This document shows, piece after piece, positions 1 to 9,827 of a DNA stretch of 49,953 nt. Where the stretch lies: positions 1 to 49,953 of the forward strand of contig AKKQ01000010.1 in assembly GCA_000276965.1 (NCBI GenBank), read 5' to 3'. This stretch comes from Thiovulum sp. ES (GTDB taxonomy: Bacteria > Campylobacterota > Campylobacteria > Campylobacterales > Thiovulaceae). Positions within the stretch are counted from its first letter, which is position 1. Each line of letters starts with the position of its first letter. The notes beneath the pieces were generated by a model. It was given only the letters and a program-made list of their open reading frames with translations. It did not search any database and was not told where the DNA came from. Position numbers and translations under genes: made by a program.

Positions 1-1276
1 CCTCTTTTGTTCCAATAATTGCTGAATGTAATTTCTCTTCTCCCTCATGAATGTGTCTTTGAATATTTTCAGAAACGATAATTGCATCATCAACAAGAAC
101 TCCAAGAATCAACAAAACACCTAGAAGTGTCATAATATTTATTGAGTATCCGAGCAGATATATTGTAATTGCACCAATCAAAAATGTTACAGGAATTCCA
201 ATTGTAACAACAAAAGCAACTCGTGCATTTATAAGAATTAGAACCGTAAGACCAACAAGAATTAGACCAACAAAAATTGATGAAACAACTGTGTTTAAAC
301 GATTTCGCACAAATTTAGATGCATCATTGTAAGTGTCAAGTTTTAGGCTTGGATATTTTTTTTCTAACTCTTTTAGTTTTTCTTTGACATTTTCAGCAAG
401 TGCAATTGCATCGCCACTCTCATTTTTAGCAACACCCATTTCAATATTTCGTTCGCCGTTGAATCGAGAAATGACGTCAATCTCTTTATATTTTCTTTCG
501 GCTGTTGCAATATCTTTAAGGATGAGGTTTTGCCCACCAATTGAAATTCTTGTGCTTAGAATTTCCTCAATATTTCGGTTTCCGTTTAGAGTTGAAATGA
601 AAAGATGATTTGATTGTTCCTCAACTTTTCCTGCGGGATAGATGTAAGAAAATTTTTGGAGTTCCCCAATTAGTAGCGATTTGTTTAATCCAAGCATTTC
701 AATTTTTTTAGAATCGAGTTTGATTTCTAAAACACGGTCATTTTCAGCATATAAATTTACATTTGCGACACCTTCAATTGAGAGAATTTCCCGCTTAATA
801 TCTTTTCCCATACGAATCATTGAATCCATGGTTTCAGTATTTGAAGAAATCACAACTGCAAGAATTGGAATTTGAATTGTTACTTTTTTTGCAACAGGCT
901 CATTCATATCGGAGGGAAAAAATCGCTTAACATTTGAGATAATATCTTTGACATCATTTAAAGTGTCGTCAATATCTGTGCCTTTTTCAAGTGTGAGAAA
1001 AATTGAAAACTTGCTATTTTTGATTGAGGATTGCATTTCACTAATTCCGTCAAGAGAACGAAGCTCATCTTCAATTTTTGTAACAGCCATTTTGTCTAAA
1101 ATATCGACACTTGTTCCAGCATAACCGCCACTAATAAGAATTTTATCAAGTTTGAGAGGCGGAAAAACATCTTTTGGCATCATCGAGTAACTTAGCATAC
1201 CAAGAATCGTGATGAAAATCATAATTGTGTAATTCAATCTACCGTGGGTAAGAAAGAATTTGAGAAGTGAATTCAA
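1..1276 (-). CDS. RND-family inner-membrane efflux transporter, N-terminal part (runs off left edge)
   Basis: Reading the minus strand gives an open frame of about 425 codons that continues past the window edge. It shows the RND layout: a first membrane segment at about residues 12-32, a long periplasmic porter region, then hydrophobic segments near residues 335-420. The last of these contains VDDAIIVSENIQ, matching the membrane segment that holds the paired proton-relay aspartates of AcrB-type pumps. The best start is TTG at 1276-1274, preceded by GGAGA with five intervening bases. It would export drugs, metals or other small molecules across the inner membrane with a fusion protein and an outer-membrane channel. 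Neither partner is in the window, so the substrate cannot be assigned. It is transcribed divergently from the kinase at 1373. The family is well supported; the subfamily (HAE1 or HME) is open. Confidence 0.85.
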   Translation of the reverse strand, partial: MNSLLKFFLTHGRLNYTIMIFITILGMLSYSMMPKDVFPPLKLDKILISGGYAGTSVDILDKMAVTKIEDELRSLDGISEMQSSIKNSKFSIFLTLEKGTDIDDTLNDVKDIISNVKRFFPSDMNEPVAKKVTIQIPILAVVISSNTETMDSMIRMGKDIKREILSIEGVANVNLYAENDRVLEIKLDSKKIEMLGLNKSLLIGELQKFSYIYPAGKVEEQSNHLFISTLNGNRNIEEILSTRISIGGQNLILKDIATAERKYKEIDVISRFNGERNIEMGVAKNESGDAIALAENVKEKLKELEKKYPSLKLDTYNDASKFVRNRLNTVVSSIFVGLILVGLTVLILINARVAFVVTIGIPVTFLIGAITIYLLGYSINIMTLLGVLLILGVLVDDAIIVSENIQRHIHEGEEKLHSAIIGTKE

Positions 1277-1372
1277 AAAAATCTCCTATTTTTTGCGAAT
1301 TGTAACAGAGGAAAAAGAGACCTTTTAAAAAAAATAATAAGTTAGAATCCCTCAAAAATGTGGTTATAGAAA
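1277..1372. promoter_or_regulatory. Divergent intergenic region between RND gene and hybrid kinase
   Basis: This 96-base AT-rich spacer separates two divergent genes and so must hold both promoters. The only clear element is the ribosome-binding site of the RND gene (AGGAGA on the minus strand, near 1282-1287). No good Shine-Dalgarno sequence precedes the ATG at 1373. No operator-like palindrome was seen. Confidence 0.4.
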
Positions 1373-4300
1373 ATGTCAAAAAACAATTTAGAACCAATAA
1401 GAAAAGTAATCGAGGGAAAATTTAGATCTTTTTTTTATAAAAGTGTAACTTCGATATCCGTTTCATTCGTGGTTATATATTTTATAACTATAACATATAT
1501 AACAGATACTTCTCAAGAATCAATTTTAAAAGATGCAAAAGCTTATCTTGATCATGTTGCAAAAGAAGAGACAGCGAAAATTGGAATTAATTTAGAGAGT
1601 GTGAAATACAGTTTAGATAATGTTAGAGAGTCTATGCAACACTATTACGAGAATCCAGATTTATATAAAATTGAGAATAGTGATTTAAAAATTGATGTTC
1701 TGGAAAATGGAATTATGTATAAAGCGGAGAGAAATGGTGGAGCGGATGCTTTTTATTTGCCGACTTTTGAGAAGCTTGGTGAGAGACATGAAAACATTAT
1801 TAGAAGCACGGAGTGGTTTGACCAATCTATAAAATATGGAGTTGAATCAAACAATGCAGTTATTGCAGGTTTTTACATTCAAAAAGACCAACTTTGTCGT
1901 AGGTATCCTGCAATTGATTTTCACACTCTTGTTGAGCCAGATTGGGATCAAACAGAATTCGATTTTTATTACAGTGCCGATGAGGTGCATAATCCATCAA
2001 GAAAACCGCTCTGGACAGAAGTATATTTAGCTCCACCTGTTGAAGTTGGCTGGGTCGCTTCATACATAATTCCAATTTACAAACAAAATGAGTTAATGGG
2101 AGTTTTTGGATACGACATTCCAATTAATAAAATTGCCACCGACTTACTAAACATTGAATTGCCGTGGAAAGGTTTTTCAATTGTAACCTCATCGACTGGT
2201 ATGACTTTTGCGATAAATGAAGAGTATGGAAAATTTTTAGAACTCTCAAAATTGACAGAAGAGACTCTTCAAGGTCAAGATGTTATTTTTCAACCAGAGG
2301 GACACAATCTTTTAAATCACAAAGATGAAAAAATTAGCAAACAGTTCAAAAAATATTTTAGTGATGAAAATGAGAATTCAAGTGGGGAATTTTTCTACAA
2401 AGGAAAAAGCTTCTTAGTAAAACAGACAAATATCCCATATACTGATTGGAAAATTTTCCTTGTTGTTGAAAAAGATGATGTTTTAAAATCTTCAAATGAG
2501 ATTGTTGATTTTGCATTCAATATTAGTTATTTAAGTTTTGCGATACTTTTCATATTTCTTTTGATTTTTGCAAAATTTATCAAGAAAAAATCTTCTGAAG
2601 TTTCTCAAACAATCTCAAATCCAATTTCCGATCTTTCAGAGAGAACAAAAATTTTCTATTTAAATGAAGAAAATAGTATTAAAAGTGATGTTTTAGAGAT
2701 AAATTCGCTTGTTGATAATTTCAATAAAATGGTTTTTGCTCTTCGAGAACATCAAGATAACTTGGAAAAAACTGTTTTAGAACGAACAAAAGAACTTGCC
2801 GTTCAAAAAGAGAAAGCTGAAGAAGCAACAAAAGCAAAATCTGAATTCCTCGCAAATATGTCGCATGAAATACGAACTCCAATGAATGGAATTATCGGAA
2901 TGTCCCATTTAACTCTTGAGACTGATTTAAATAGAGAACAGAGAAATTACATTGAGCGAATTGATTATAGTGCAAAATCCCTACTTGGAATTATTAACGA
3001 CATTCTAGACTTCTCAAAAATTGAAGCTGGAAAACTCGATATTGAATTTATTGAATTTGATATGTTTGAAATGATTAATGGTGTTATAAACCTCATCGAT
3101 TTTAAAGCACAAGAGAAAAATCTTGAGCTGATTGTTAGTTACGATAGAAGAATTTGCCAAATTTACGATGGCGACTCTCTCCGAATTTCTCAAATTTTAA
3201 TAAATCTTCTTGGAAATGCAATCAAATTTACTGAACAAGGTGAAATATATTTAAAAATTGAGAGAAAAGAGAACCTTTTCCAATTTGAAGTAAAAGATAC
3301 AGGAATTGGAATGACTCCTGAACAACTAAAAAGACTTTTTAGTGCATTCTCTCAAGCCGACGGTAGCACAACTCGAAAATATGGTGGAACTGGTCTTGGT
3401 TTAACAATTTCAAAACAGCTTGTTGAGTTGATGGGTGGAAAAATTTGGGTTGAAAGTGAATTTGGAAAAGGGAGTAGTTTTATATTCCAAATTCCGCTTA
3501 AAGAGATCACAAATTGCAATAAGAAGATCACTCTTTTTGAAAATAAAAAAGTTCTAATTGTTGATGATAATAATACTTGGCATGATGTTCTTGAGGAGCT
3601 TCTGAAAAAATATAGTGTCGATATAGAACACTCTTTTGATGGAGTTGATGCTATTTCCAAAGTAAAAAAAGAGAGTTTCGATCTTGTTTTGATGGATTGG
3701 AATATGGTTGGAATTGATGGAATTGAGACCGTGAAAAGAATTCAAAAAGAGGTTGAGATTCAGCCTAAAATTGTTATGGTTACAGCTTATCGTCAAGATT
3801 TAATCGAGAAAACTGCAAAAGAGACGGGTATTAAGCATTTTCTACATAAACCGATAAATCCATCATTTTTAAATGATATTTTGCAAAATATTTTCTTAAA
3901 TAGGGAAATCTCAAAAGAGATAAATAAAAAAGGAAATAGTCGAGCTGAGATTTCAAAACTTCGAGGTTCAAATATCCTACTTGCGGAAGATAATCAGACA
4001 AATCGAGAAATTATTATTGGTCTTCTTAAAAATAGTGGAATAAATATGGACATTGCTACAAACGGAGCTGAGCTTGTTCAGAAATTCCGAGAGAATCCTG
4101 ATAAATATGAGTTGATTTTTACAGATTTACAAATGCCAATTATGGATGGTTTTGGAGCTACAAAAGCTATTCGTGAAGTTGATTCTGAAATTCCAATTAT
4201 CGCACTAACTGCAAATGCGATGAAGTCTGACATTGAAAAAACTAAAAAAGCAAAAATGAATGAACACTTAAATAAACCTATTGAAGTTGAGAAATTTTAC

Positions 4301-4918
4301 GGAACTCTTCTTAAATATTTGAGTGTGAAAGAGGACGAAGTAAAAGTTGAAATTGTAGAAGAGAAAGATGAATTTGACTTGTCGAATTTGGAGTTAAAAA
4401 CTCTTGATGTCAAACAGGGAATTGAAAATATCACTTCACAAAAAGTTTTCTTAAAAGCGATTCAAAATTTTATTGATGATTATAAAGACTTGGTTTTAGA
4501 AAATTTAAGTGATGAAGAACTGATGAGAACTACTCACACAATTGCAGGACTTTCTGGAACTATTGGGGCAGAAAATTTAAGTAGAATCGCTAAAGAGCTT
4601 GAATTAAGTTTAAATAGAGATTTAGTTACTGAATTTAATAAAAAATTAAGTCCTGTTTTAGAGGATATTGAAAATATTCTTTCACATATTTCTAAAAAGA
4701 CCTCATCGGAAAAAGAGTTAGATAGTAAAAAAAGAGGCGAATTTATCGAAGAGTTAAAAGCCCATCTTAAAAAACGAAAGTCGAAAAATGCTTTCCTAAT
4801 TATTGAAGAGTTGAAAAACTATAAGTTGGATTCTGATGATGAAAATCTTTTTAGAGAGATTGAACCTCTTATTGAAAAACGAAAATATAAAGAAGCATTA
4901 ATTAGGATAGAAAAGTGA
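1373..4918 (+). CDS. Hybrid sensor histidine kinase (dCache-HAMP-HisKA-HATPase-REC-REC-Hpt)
   Basis: An 1181-residue membrane sensor kinase. A membrane segment at about 25-45 and another at about 380-405 flank a periplasmic double-Cache-like sensor ([10 protein letters not shown] near its end). A HAMP-like linker and coiled coil follow. The HisKA box has His498 in [12 protein letters not shown]. The ATPase domain shows an N box ([13 protein letters not shown]), DTGIGMT and [10 protein letters not shown]. Two receiver domains follow, with predicted phospho-acceptors Asp775 (LMDWNM) and Asp918 (FTDLQMP). An Hpt domain has His1055 in THTIAGLSG. This is a complete internal phosphorelay. The stop overlaps the GTG start of the next gene by four bases, so the SpoIIE-type response regulator is the likely output. 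The ligand is unknown. Family assignment is very secure; the relay order is inferred from the domains. Confidence 0.95.
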   Translation: MSKNNLEPIRKVIEGKFRSFFYKSVTSISVSFVVIYFITITYITDTSQESILKDAKAYLDHVAKEETAKIGINLESVKYSLDNVRESMQHYYENPDLYKIENSDLKIDVLENGIMYKAERNGGADAFYLPTFEKLGERHENIIRSTEWFDQSIKYGVESNNAVIAGFYIQKDQLCRRYPAIDFHTLVEPDWDQTEFDFYYSADEVHNPSRKPLWTEVYLAPPVEVGWVASYIIPIYKQNELMGVFGYDIPINKIATDLLNIELPWKGFSIVTSSTGMTFAINEEYGKFLELSKLTEETLQGQDVIFQPEGHNLLNHKDEKISKQFKKYFSDENENSSGEFFYKGKSFLVKQTNIPYTDWKIFLVVEKDDVLKSSNEIVDFAFNISYLSFAILFIFLLIFAKFIKKKSSEVSQTISNPISDLSERTKIFYLNEENSIKSDVLEINSLVDNFNKMVFALREHQDNLEKTVLERTKELAVQKEKAEEATKAKSEFLANMSHEIRTPMNGIIGMSHLTLETDLNREQRNYIERIDYSAKSLLGIINDILDFSKIEAGKLDIEFIEFDMFEMINGVINLIDFKAQEKNLELIVSYDRRICQIYDGDSLRISQILINLLGNAIKFTEQGEIYLKIERKENLFQFEVKDTGIGMTPEQLKRLFSAFSQADGSTTRKYGGTGLGLTISKQLVELMGGKIWVESEFGKGSSFIFQIPLKEITNCNKKITLFENKKVLIVDDNNTWHDVLEELLKKYSVDIEHSFDGVDAISKVKKESFDLVLMDWNMVGIDGIETVKRIQKEVEIQPKIVMVTAYRQDLIEKTAKETGIKHFLHKPINPSFLNDILQNIFLNREISKEINKKGNSRAEISKLRGSNILLAEDNQTNREIIIGLLKNSGINMDIATNGAELVQKFRENPDKYELIFTDLQMPIMDGFGATKAIREVDSEIPIIALTANAMKSDIEKTKKAKMNEHLNKPIEVEKFYGTLLKYLSVKEDEVKVEIVEEKDEFDLSNLELKTLDVKQGIENITSQKVFLKAIQNFIDDYKDLVLENLSDEELMRTTHTIAGLSGTIGAENLSRIAKELELSLNRDLVTEFNKKLSPVLEDIENILSHISKKTSSEKELDSKKRGEFIEELKAHLKKRKSKNAFLIIEELKNYKLDSDDENLFREIEPLIEKRKYKEALIRIEK

Positions 4919-6075
4919 AAAAAAATATTTTAGCAATTGATGACACTCCAACAAATTTAGATTTTCTTCTTGAATTTCTTGAAGAGTACGAGGTTATTGA
5001 TACTGTGGATGGTTTTGATGGTTTAGAAATTGTCAAAGAGGAGAAAATCGATCTTGTTCTCCTCGATATTGTTATGCCAGAAATCGATGGTTTTGAGGTG
5101 TGTCGAAGACTTAAAGCTGATCCAGAAACAAAAGATATTCCAGTGATTTTTCTAACTTCAAAAACAGATTCAGAAAGTATAAAAACCGCTTTTGAAGTTG
5201 GTGCGGTTGATTATGTAACAAAGCCTTTTAAAAAAGAGGAACTGCTCTCCCGAGTAAATACACATTTAAAACTTTCAGATCAAAAATCCCAGCTTGAGAA
5301 TCTTCTATACAATATAAAAAGTTCAATTGCATATGCTTCAATTATTCAAGAGGCAATTATTCCAGAAAAGGAGATACTTGAAAAATATTTTCGTGAAAGT
5401 TTTGTTTTTTGGAAACCTCGTGATCTTGTTGGCGGAGACATCTATTTTATAAATGAATTAAACAGTGGCGATGAGGTCTTAATTATGGTAATTGACGGGG
5501 CGGGACATGGAGTTTCTGGTGCATTTGTTACGATGCTTGTAAAAGCGATTGAGTCTCAAATTATCGCAAAAATAAATAGTGGAAAATTAGAACCGAGTCC
5601 TGCAAAAATTTTGGAGCGATTTAATGTAAATTTAAAGACGATGCTAAAGCAAGATAAAGGTTCAAAATCCTCTGCGGGTTTTGATGGCGGAATTCTCTAT
5701 TTTAATAAAAAAACAGGAGTTTGCAAATTTGCTGGTGCAAAATCAAATCTGCTTATTAAAAAAGATGGTGATTTGGAGGTTATAAAATCAGATCGGAAAA
5801 ATGTTGGTTTCCCACGGACAAAAATCACACAAACTTACACGGATCATGAAATAGAGATTTCAAGTGGTTTGCAACTCTACCTAGCAACAGACGGTTTTAC
5901 AGATCAGGAGTTTGAGAACTCTACTTATGGAATTAAAAACTTTAGAGATCTGCTCTTGGAAAGTTCAAATCTTTCAGCGGAACAGCAGAGCAAAAATATT
6001 GAATCTGAGTTTAAAAAGATAAGAGGTGAAAAAGAGCAAACTGACGATGTTACTGTTCTTGGAATCCGTTTTTAA
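4915..6075 (+). CDS. Response regulator with PP2C/SpoIIE-type serine phosphatase output
   Basis: A 386-residue cytoplasmic two-domain protein. Residues 1-120 are a CheY-like receiver with Asp51 in LVLLDIVMP and the conserved Lys in VTKPFKK. After a helical linker, residues about 150-386 form a SpoIIE/RsbU phosphatase with its metal-binding signatures intact: [28 protein letters not shown] and TDDVTVLG. Such proteins dephosphorylate an anti-sigma-factor antagonist or similar STAS protein when the receiver is phosphorylated. No STAS or anti-sigma gene is in the window. The start is GTG at 4915, overlapping the kinase stop as GTGA, so translation is coupled and this is very probably the kinase's partner. 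It is the intact counterpart of the degenerate phosphatase-like protein at 29479. Confidence 0.93.
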   Translation: MKKNILAIDDTPTNLDFLLEFLEEYEVIDTVDGFDGLEIVKEEKIDLVLLDIVMPEIDGFEVCRRLKADPETKDIPVIFLTSKTDSESIKTAFEVGAVDYVTKPFKKEELLSRVNTHLKLSDQKSQLENLLYNIKSSIAYASIIQEAIIPEKEILEKYFRESFVFWKPRDLVGGDIYFINELNSGDEVLIMVIDGAGHGVSGAFVTMLVKAIESQIIAKINSGKLEPSPAKILERFNVNLKTMLKQDKGSKSSAGFDGGILYFNKKTGVCKFAGAKSNLLIKKDGDLEVIKSDRKNVGFPRTKITQTYTDHEIEISSGLQLYLATDGFTDQEFENSTYGIKNFRDLLLESSNLSAEQQSKNIESEFKKIRGEKEQTDDVTVLGIRF

Positions 6076-6324
6076 GCAATTGATTAATATTTACTAATCA
6101 AATTAAAAAAAGGAAAAGTCTTGAAGTATATTTTTATATCAATTGTCGAGCTTTGTATTCTATTTGCAAACAAAGTTAAATAATATTGACGAGAATTTCA
6201 ATACACTTAAAAACCAATACAGTGTTAAAAAGAGCAGAAATGACGGGCTTCTTGGAGACTTAATCAATTCAGATGACAAAAACTCTCAATGCTAGAATCT
6301 ATTTTTATTTAAAGGAGTATCAAA
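6076..6324. other. 249-base gap, possible decayed small secreted-protein gene
   Basis: There is no intact gene here. A TTG at 6121 after AGGAAA starts a short hydrophobic peptide that stops at about 6182. In another frame the translation continues to a stop near 6294 with a hydrophilic stretch containing SRNDGLLGDLINSDDK. That pattern fits a small exported protein broken by a frameshift, but I recognise no family. The 3' end holds AAAGGAG, the ribosome-binding site for the next gene. Confidence 0.2.
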
Positions 6325-7143
6325 ATGACAAAATTTATTGATCCACTTACAGATTTTGGTTTCAAAAGAATTTTTGCAAACGAAGAACACAAAGAAATTA
6401 CTATTGATTTTTTAAACTCAATTCTCCAGTTAGAAGTTCCAATTATCTCAATTGAATTTCAAAATTTAGAAAAAGGTGGATACAACTCAAAAGAGAAAAA
6501 ATCTATCTTTGATATTTTTTGCATTGACAAAAATGATAGAGAATTTATCGTTGAATTGCAAAGGGCAGACCAGAAACATTTTGTCGATAGAAGTCTATTT
6601 TACACTTCAAAACAGATCGTAAATATGGGAATTAAAGGAACTTGGGATTACGAAATTAAGCCTATTTATTTTATTGGCATTATGGATTTTTCTCTTTTTC
6701 CTGACGAAAAATATATAAGATATGTTTCTCTAAAAGATGAAGAAAATCTTGAAATTTCAGAAAAACTAAAATTTGCTTATGTTGAATTGAAAAAGTTTGA
6801 CAAAAAATTATATGAACTGCAAAATTGGGAAAAATGGATTTTCTTTTTAAAACATCTTTCGGAATTTGAAGAGAAAATATTTCAGTCTGAACCATTTGAA
6901 AATGCTTTTGAAATAGCTTATTTCTCAAATTTAGACGGAGAAGATTTAGTAAATTATGAACTCGATTTAAAAGATCGACGAGATAGATTTGCTGAAGAAA
7001 AAACAGCTTTTGAAAAAGGGGAACTTTCTGGTGAAAAAAAGAAACAACTCGAAATTGCAAAAAATTTACTAGATGTTTTAGATATTAAAGTTATCTCTTT
7101 AAAAACAGGTCTTTCAGTTGAAGAAATCAACGAAATAAAATAG
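6325..7143 (+). CDS. Rpn-family PD-(D/E)XK nuclease / putative transposase (PDDEXK_2)
   Basis: A 272-residue protein. The first residues, FIDPLTDFGFKRIFANEEHKE, are the hallmark N-terminus of the Rpn/PDDEXK_2 family, which promotes recombination and was originally annotated as transposase. The catalytic core is visible as IFDIFCIDKNDREFIVELQ, giving the Asp and the ExQ arm of the nuclease fold at about residues 61-78. The charged C-terminal tail ending in LSVEEINEIK is typical. The ATG follows AAAGGAG with a seven-base spacer. Relatives are often multicopy and horizontally mobile, and some act in phage defence. Here the gene sits alone between repeat-like intergenic sequences, which suggests a small accessory insertion. 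No terminal inverted repeats were found. Confidence 0.85.
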   Translation: MTKFIDPLTDFGFKRIFANEEHKEITIDFLNSILQLEVPIISIEFQNLEKGGYNSKEKKSIFDIFCIDKNDREFIVELQRADQKHFVDRSLFYTSKQIVNMGIKGTWDYEIKPIYFIGIMDFSLFPDEKYIRYVSLKDEENLEISEKLKFAYVELKKFDKKLYELQNWEKWIFFLKHLSEFEEKIFQSEPFENAFEIAYFSNLDGEDLVNYELDLKDRRDRFAEEKTAFEKGELSGEKKKQLEIAKNLLDVLDIKVISLKTGLSVEEINEIK

Positions 7144-7268
7144 TGAGGATTCCTGCAAAAGCAGAAATTATTACAGAAATTTTAAAATCCTTGTCGGAAA
7201 CGAAAAGGTTGCAAGTTGAGGCAAAAGTTCCTTCTCTTGCAGATAGAAGTCGTCAGACCTTATCATAA
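7143..7268 (+). other. Possible 41-codon ORF or repeat-derived sequence downstream of the Rpn gene
   Basis: A GTG overlapping the preceding TAG opens a 41-codon frame beginning VRIPAKAEIITEI. The phrase IPAKA is typical of spurious translations of dispersed intergenic repeats (ATTCC...GCAAA...GC... sequences), so I treat it as repeat-derived rather than a gene. No family was recognised. Confidence 0.2.
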
Positions 7269-7338
7269 TTAATTCTAAGAAAAGTTGTTTAGCTGGTTCT
7301 AAACTTGCTTTTTTAGTCCGTATTTATGAAAAGCGAAG

Positions 7339-7378
7339 CCTCTTCCATACCCTGAATTTATTTCAGGGTTGGGAGAGG
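7339..7378. terminator. Long hairpin between converging Rpn and coaD genes
   Basis: The inner arms ACCCTGAA (7349-7356) and TTCAGGGT (7362-7369) are perfectly complementary around a five-base loop. The flanks CCTCTTCC and GGGAGAGG extend the stem. It lies between two converging genes, so it may stop transcription from both sides, though neither side has a strong T run. The TCCTGAA/TTCAGGA theme recurs at 48051 and 49777, so it may also belong to a dispersed palindromic repeat. Confidence 0.5.
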
Positions 7379-7388
7379 TAGATTTCAC

Positions 7389-7874
7389 CTATTTTAAGAC
7401 TCTTTTCTGAAATATCTCATTTTCAAAAACTTTTTTTGGAACAAGATGAGATACATCTCCGCCATATCGCAAAATTGTTCTGACAACTGAAGAGCTTACA
7501 AAAGAATCGCCCAGTTTTGAATTCAAATATATTGTTTCAATGTTGTTGAAAATAGATTTATTTGCATAATGCATATCTCGTTCATACTCAAAATCGACTC
7601 CGTTTCTCAATCCACGAATTATAAATTTTGTCTCATTCTCTTTTAGAAACTCAACAAGCAGACCATAGAATGGTTTCACTTCAATATTGTTTAAATGAGA
7701 GAGTGAAATTTTAGAGAGTTCAACTCTCTCTTGAAGTGAAAACATCGGTTTTTTCTCTTTTGATTCAGCAACAGCAATTGTGATAGAGCCGAAAAATTCT
7801 AAAGCTCTTTCAACAATATTTATATGTCCTCTTGTCATTGGATCGAATGTTCCAGAATAGACTACTTTTTTCAA
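7389..7874 (-). CDS. coaD: Phosphopantetheine adenylyltransferase
   Basis: A 161-residue cytoplasmic enzyme that transfers AMP from ATP to 4'-phosphopantetheine, the penultimate step of coenzyme A synthesis. The nucleotidyltransferase signature is GTFDPMTRGH near residues 8-17, where the final His is catalytic. The family motif RGLRNGVDFEYE follows mid-protein, and SFVSSSVVR near residue 130 matches the ISSTxVR motif. Length is normal for CoaD. The start ATG overlaps the end of the upstream histidine kinase by four bases, so the two are translationally coupled although functionally unrelated. Identification is secure. Confidence 0.95.
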   Translation of the reverse strand: MKKVVYSGTFDPMTRGHINIVERALEFFGSITIAVAESKEKKPMFSLQERVELSKISLSHLNNIEVKPFYGLLVEFLKENETKFIIRGLRNGVDFEYERDMHYANKSIFNNIETIYLNSKLGDSFVSSSVVRTILRYGGDVSHLVPKKVFENEIFQKRVLK

Positions 7875-9823
7875 TTTTTTCTCAACTCTATCAAAAATTT
7901 AGCTCCTTTTTCGCCATTAGAAACAGAAAGTTTTCCTTTCATATTCATTTCAATTACCATTTTAGCCATATATAATCCAATACCTGTTCCAAAAGCTTGA
8001 TGTTTTGTAGTGAAATATGGTTGAAAGATTTTATCTTTTAAATCTTCAGGAATTCCGCCACCGCTATCTTCAATTGAAATTTTTATAAAATCAATATCAT
8101 CAACAATATCAATTCTTATATATTTTATATCTTTACCTGAAACAATATCAACTGCATTTTCAATAAATACAGAGACCAATTTTTCAAACTCTTTTATGTA
8201 TCCATTTAAATCAACTGATGAGGTGCATTTGAAAAATTTAATACTCTTTTCATTGATATTAAAACTTATTTCACTATTTTCACTACTTTTTGAGCGAATT
8301 ATTTTTGCAATAACATCGCAGACTGAAAATATATGTTTCTCCTCTTCTGGTTGGAAAATAAGTCGAAACTGATCAATCATTTCTGACATATCTTGTAAAA
8401 TCCTATTGACATGTTCGTATGTTTCATCAAGATATTCGCTTGTCAATTCATCATACTCATAAGCTTCAACAATGTCATAAACAGAAGTTGAAAGAACAGT
8501 TAAAGGCTGTCTCCAATGGTGAGCAATTAAACCTATCATCTCTGTAACAACTTGCAATTTTTCATCTGCTAGAAGCTTCTCTTTTTCAATATTTTCTCGA
8601 GTAGAAAGAATCATCAAGTCAAATGATTTTGATAATTGTCCGACCTCATCGTTGCTATCAATGCCAATTTTTACAGAGTAATCGCCGTTTATAACTTTTT
8701 CAGAGAGTTGCGACATTTTACTAATTGGAAAAAGAATTGAGCGGAAAAGATAAACCATAAAGATTAGTAAAAGAATTCCAATAAAAAATGAATTTATAAG
8801 CAAAATGGTTCTTATTTGTCCTGAACCCTCATTTAATTCATCAAGATAAGCACTTGAACCAATATACCATTTCAAACCATCATGATAATTCATCCAAGAA
8901 ACTTTTTTATATATAAAGTTCTTCTGATCTTCTGGATTATCCCAGCTGTAATAGAGAGTTTTATTAGGTGTGTAAAAAGCATCTTCAAGACTTTTTGCCA
9001 TTGTTTTATCATTATCTGGATTTTTTAAGTATTTAAATCTATCGCCTAAAATATATCTATTTGGATGGTAAAGCATTTGATGTTCTTTATTAAAAATATA
9101 GATGTAACCCGTTTCACCTATTCTTGTTTCAATTATAATTTTTTCAATCTTTTTTGAGAGTGCATTTTTCCTACTCTCCATCTCTCGTTCGATGTCATCT
9201 GTATAAAAACCTGTTCCAACAATCCAATCCCACTCTGAAAATAGTTTAAAATAGCTTGTTTTCTCCTTTTTATCACTTCCTCCAGCTCGTTTCCATTGAT
9301 ATGAGTAGTATCCATCTTTTATTCGTATTGCACGATAAATTATATTTTTCAAGATTTTATCTTCATCTTTATCAAGTAAAACTGTTCCGCTTTCAATATC
9401 TTTTTTTATTGGATGACTTATAAAATTGTGATTTTTTGAAACAATCCAGATGTAATTATTGTTTTCATAACGAAAGGAATCAACAAACTCTTTTGCCAAT
9501 CTTTGAGCTTCTTCTTTTGAAATTCTTCCGTTTAAAGATGCATTATATAGATTATTTATAACTTCAATTGAGAGATCAACCATGTTTTTAATCTCCTCTT
9601 TTTTATTATAAATAATCTCCTTTTTATGAAAAACAATCTCTTTGTAATAGTCATCAACAACTTCATAAACACGATTTAAAACCTCTTTGCCATGATTTTC
9701 CATTAATTTGTAATTGTGTTCTCTGTTGAGAGGCAAAATGTAAAAATAGACAACAAGAAATTGAATTACAAGCAGGAAAAAAGCAAGAAGCAGAGTCTTT
9801 TTAACAATGGCAGATTTAAACAC
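7871..9823 (-). CDS. Membrane sensor histidine kinase with Cache sensor domains
   Basis: A 650-residue kinase. A membrane segment at about 10-30 and another at about 338-360 enclose a long periplasmic region with two Cache-type units (YIWIVSKNHNFISHP, GWDWIVGTGFYTDD-like, then GETGYIYIFNKEHQMLYHP and WYIGSSAYLDE). A HAMP domain follows (VINGDYSVKIGIDSNDEVGQL). The dimerisation box IAHHWRQPL places the phospho-acceptor at His435, in the HxWRQP class common in Campylobacterota. The ATPase domain shows FIENAVDIV, EDSGGGIP and GTGIGLYMAK. It has no receiver domain and no adjacent response regulator, so its partner lies elsewhere. The start is GTG at 9823, with TAGG upstream. It sits between mraY and coaD in a tightly packed minus-strand run. 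Confidence 0.93.
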   Translation of the reverse strand: MFKSAIVKKTLLLAFFLLVIQFLVVYFYILPLNREHNYKLMENHGKEVLNRVYEVVDDYYKEIVFHKKEIIYNKKEEIKNMVDLSIEVINNLYNASLNGRISKEEAQRLAKEFVDSFRYENNNYIWIVSKNHNFISHPIKKDIESGTVLLDKDEDKILKNIIYRAIRIKDGYYSYQWKRAGGSDKKEKTSYFKLFSEWDWIVGTGFYTDDIEREMESRKNALSKKIEKIIIETRIGETGYIYIFNKEHQMLYHPNRYILGDRFKYLKNPDNDKTMAKSLEDAFYTPNKTLYYSWDNPEDQKNFIYKKVSWMNYHDGLKWYIGSSAYLDELNEGSGQIRTILLINSFFIGILLLIFMVYLFRSILFPISKMSQLSEKVINGDYSVKIGIDSNDEVGQLSKSFDLMILSTRENIEKEKLLADEKLQVVTEMIGLIAHHWRQPLTVLSTSVYDIVEAYEYDELTSEYLDETYEHVNRILQDMSEMIDQFRLIFQPEEEKHIFSVCDVIAKIIRSKSSENSEISFNINEKSIKFFKCTSSVDLNGYIKEFEKLVSVFIENAVDIVSGKDIKYIRIDIVDDIDFIKISIEDSGGGIPEDLKDKIFQPYFTTKHQAFGTGIGLYMAKMVIEMNMKGKLSVSNGEKGAKFLIELRKN

Positions 9824-9827
9824 AGTT

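Noticed and set aside
6121-6294. A small secreted-protein gene
   Set aside because: Needs a frameshift to read through, and no family is recognisable; kept only as a possible decayed gene.
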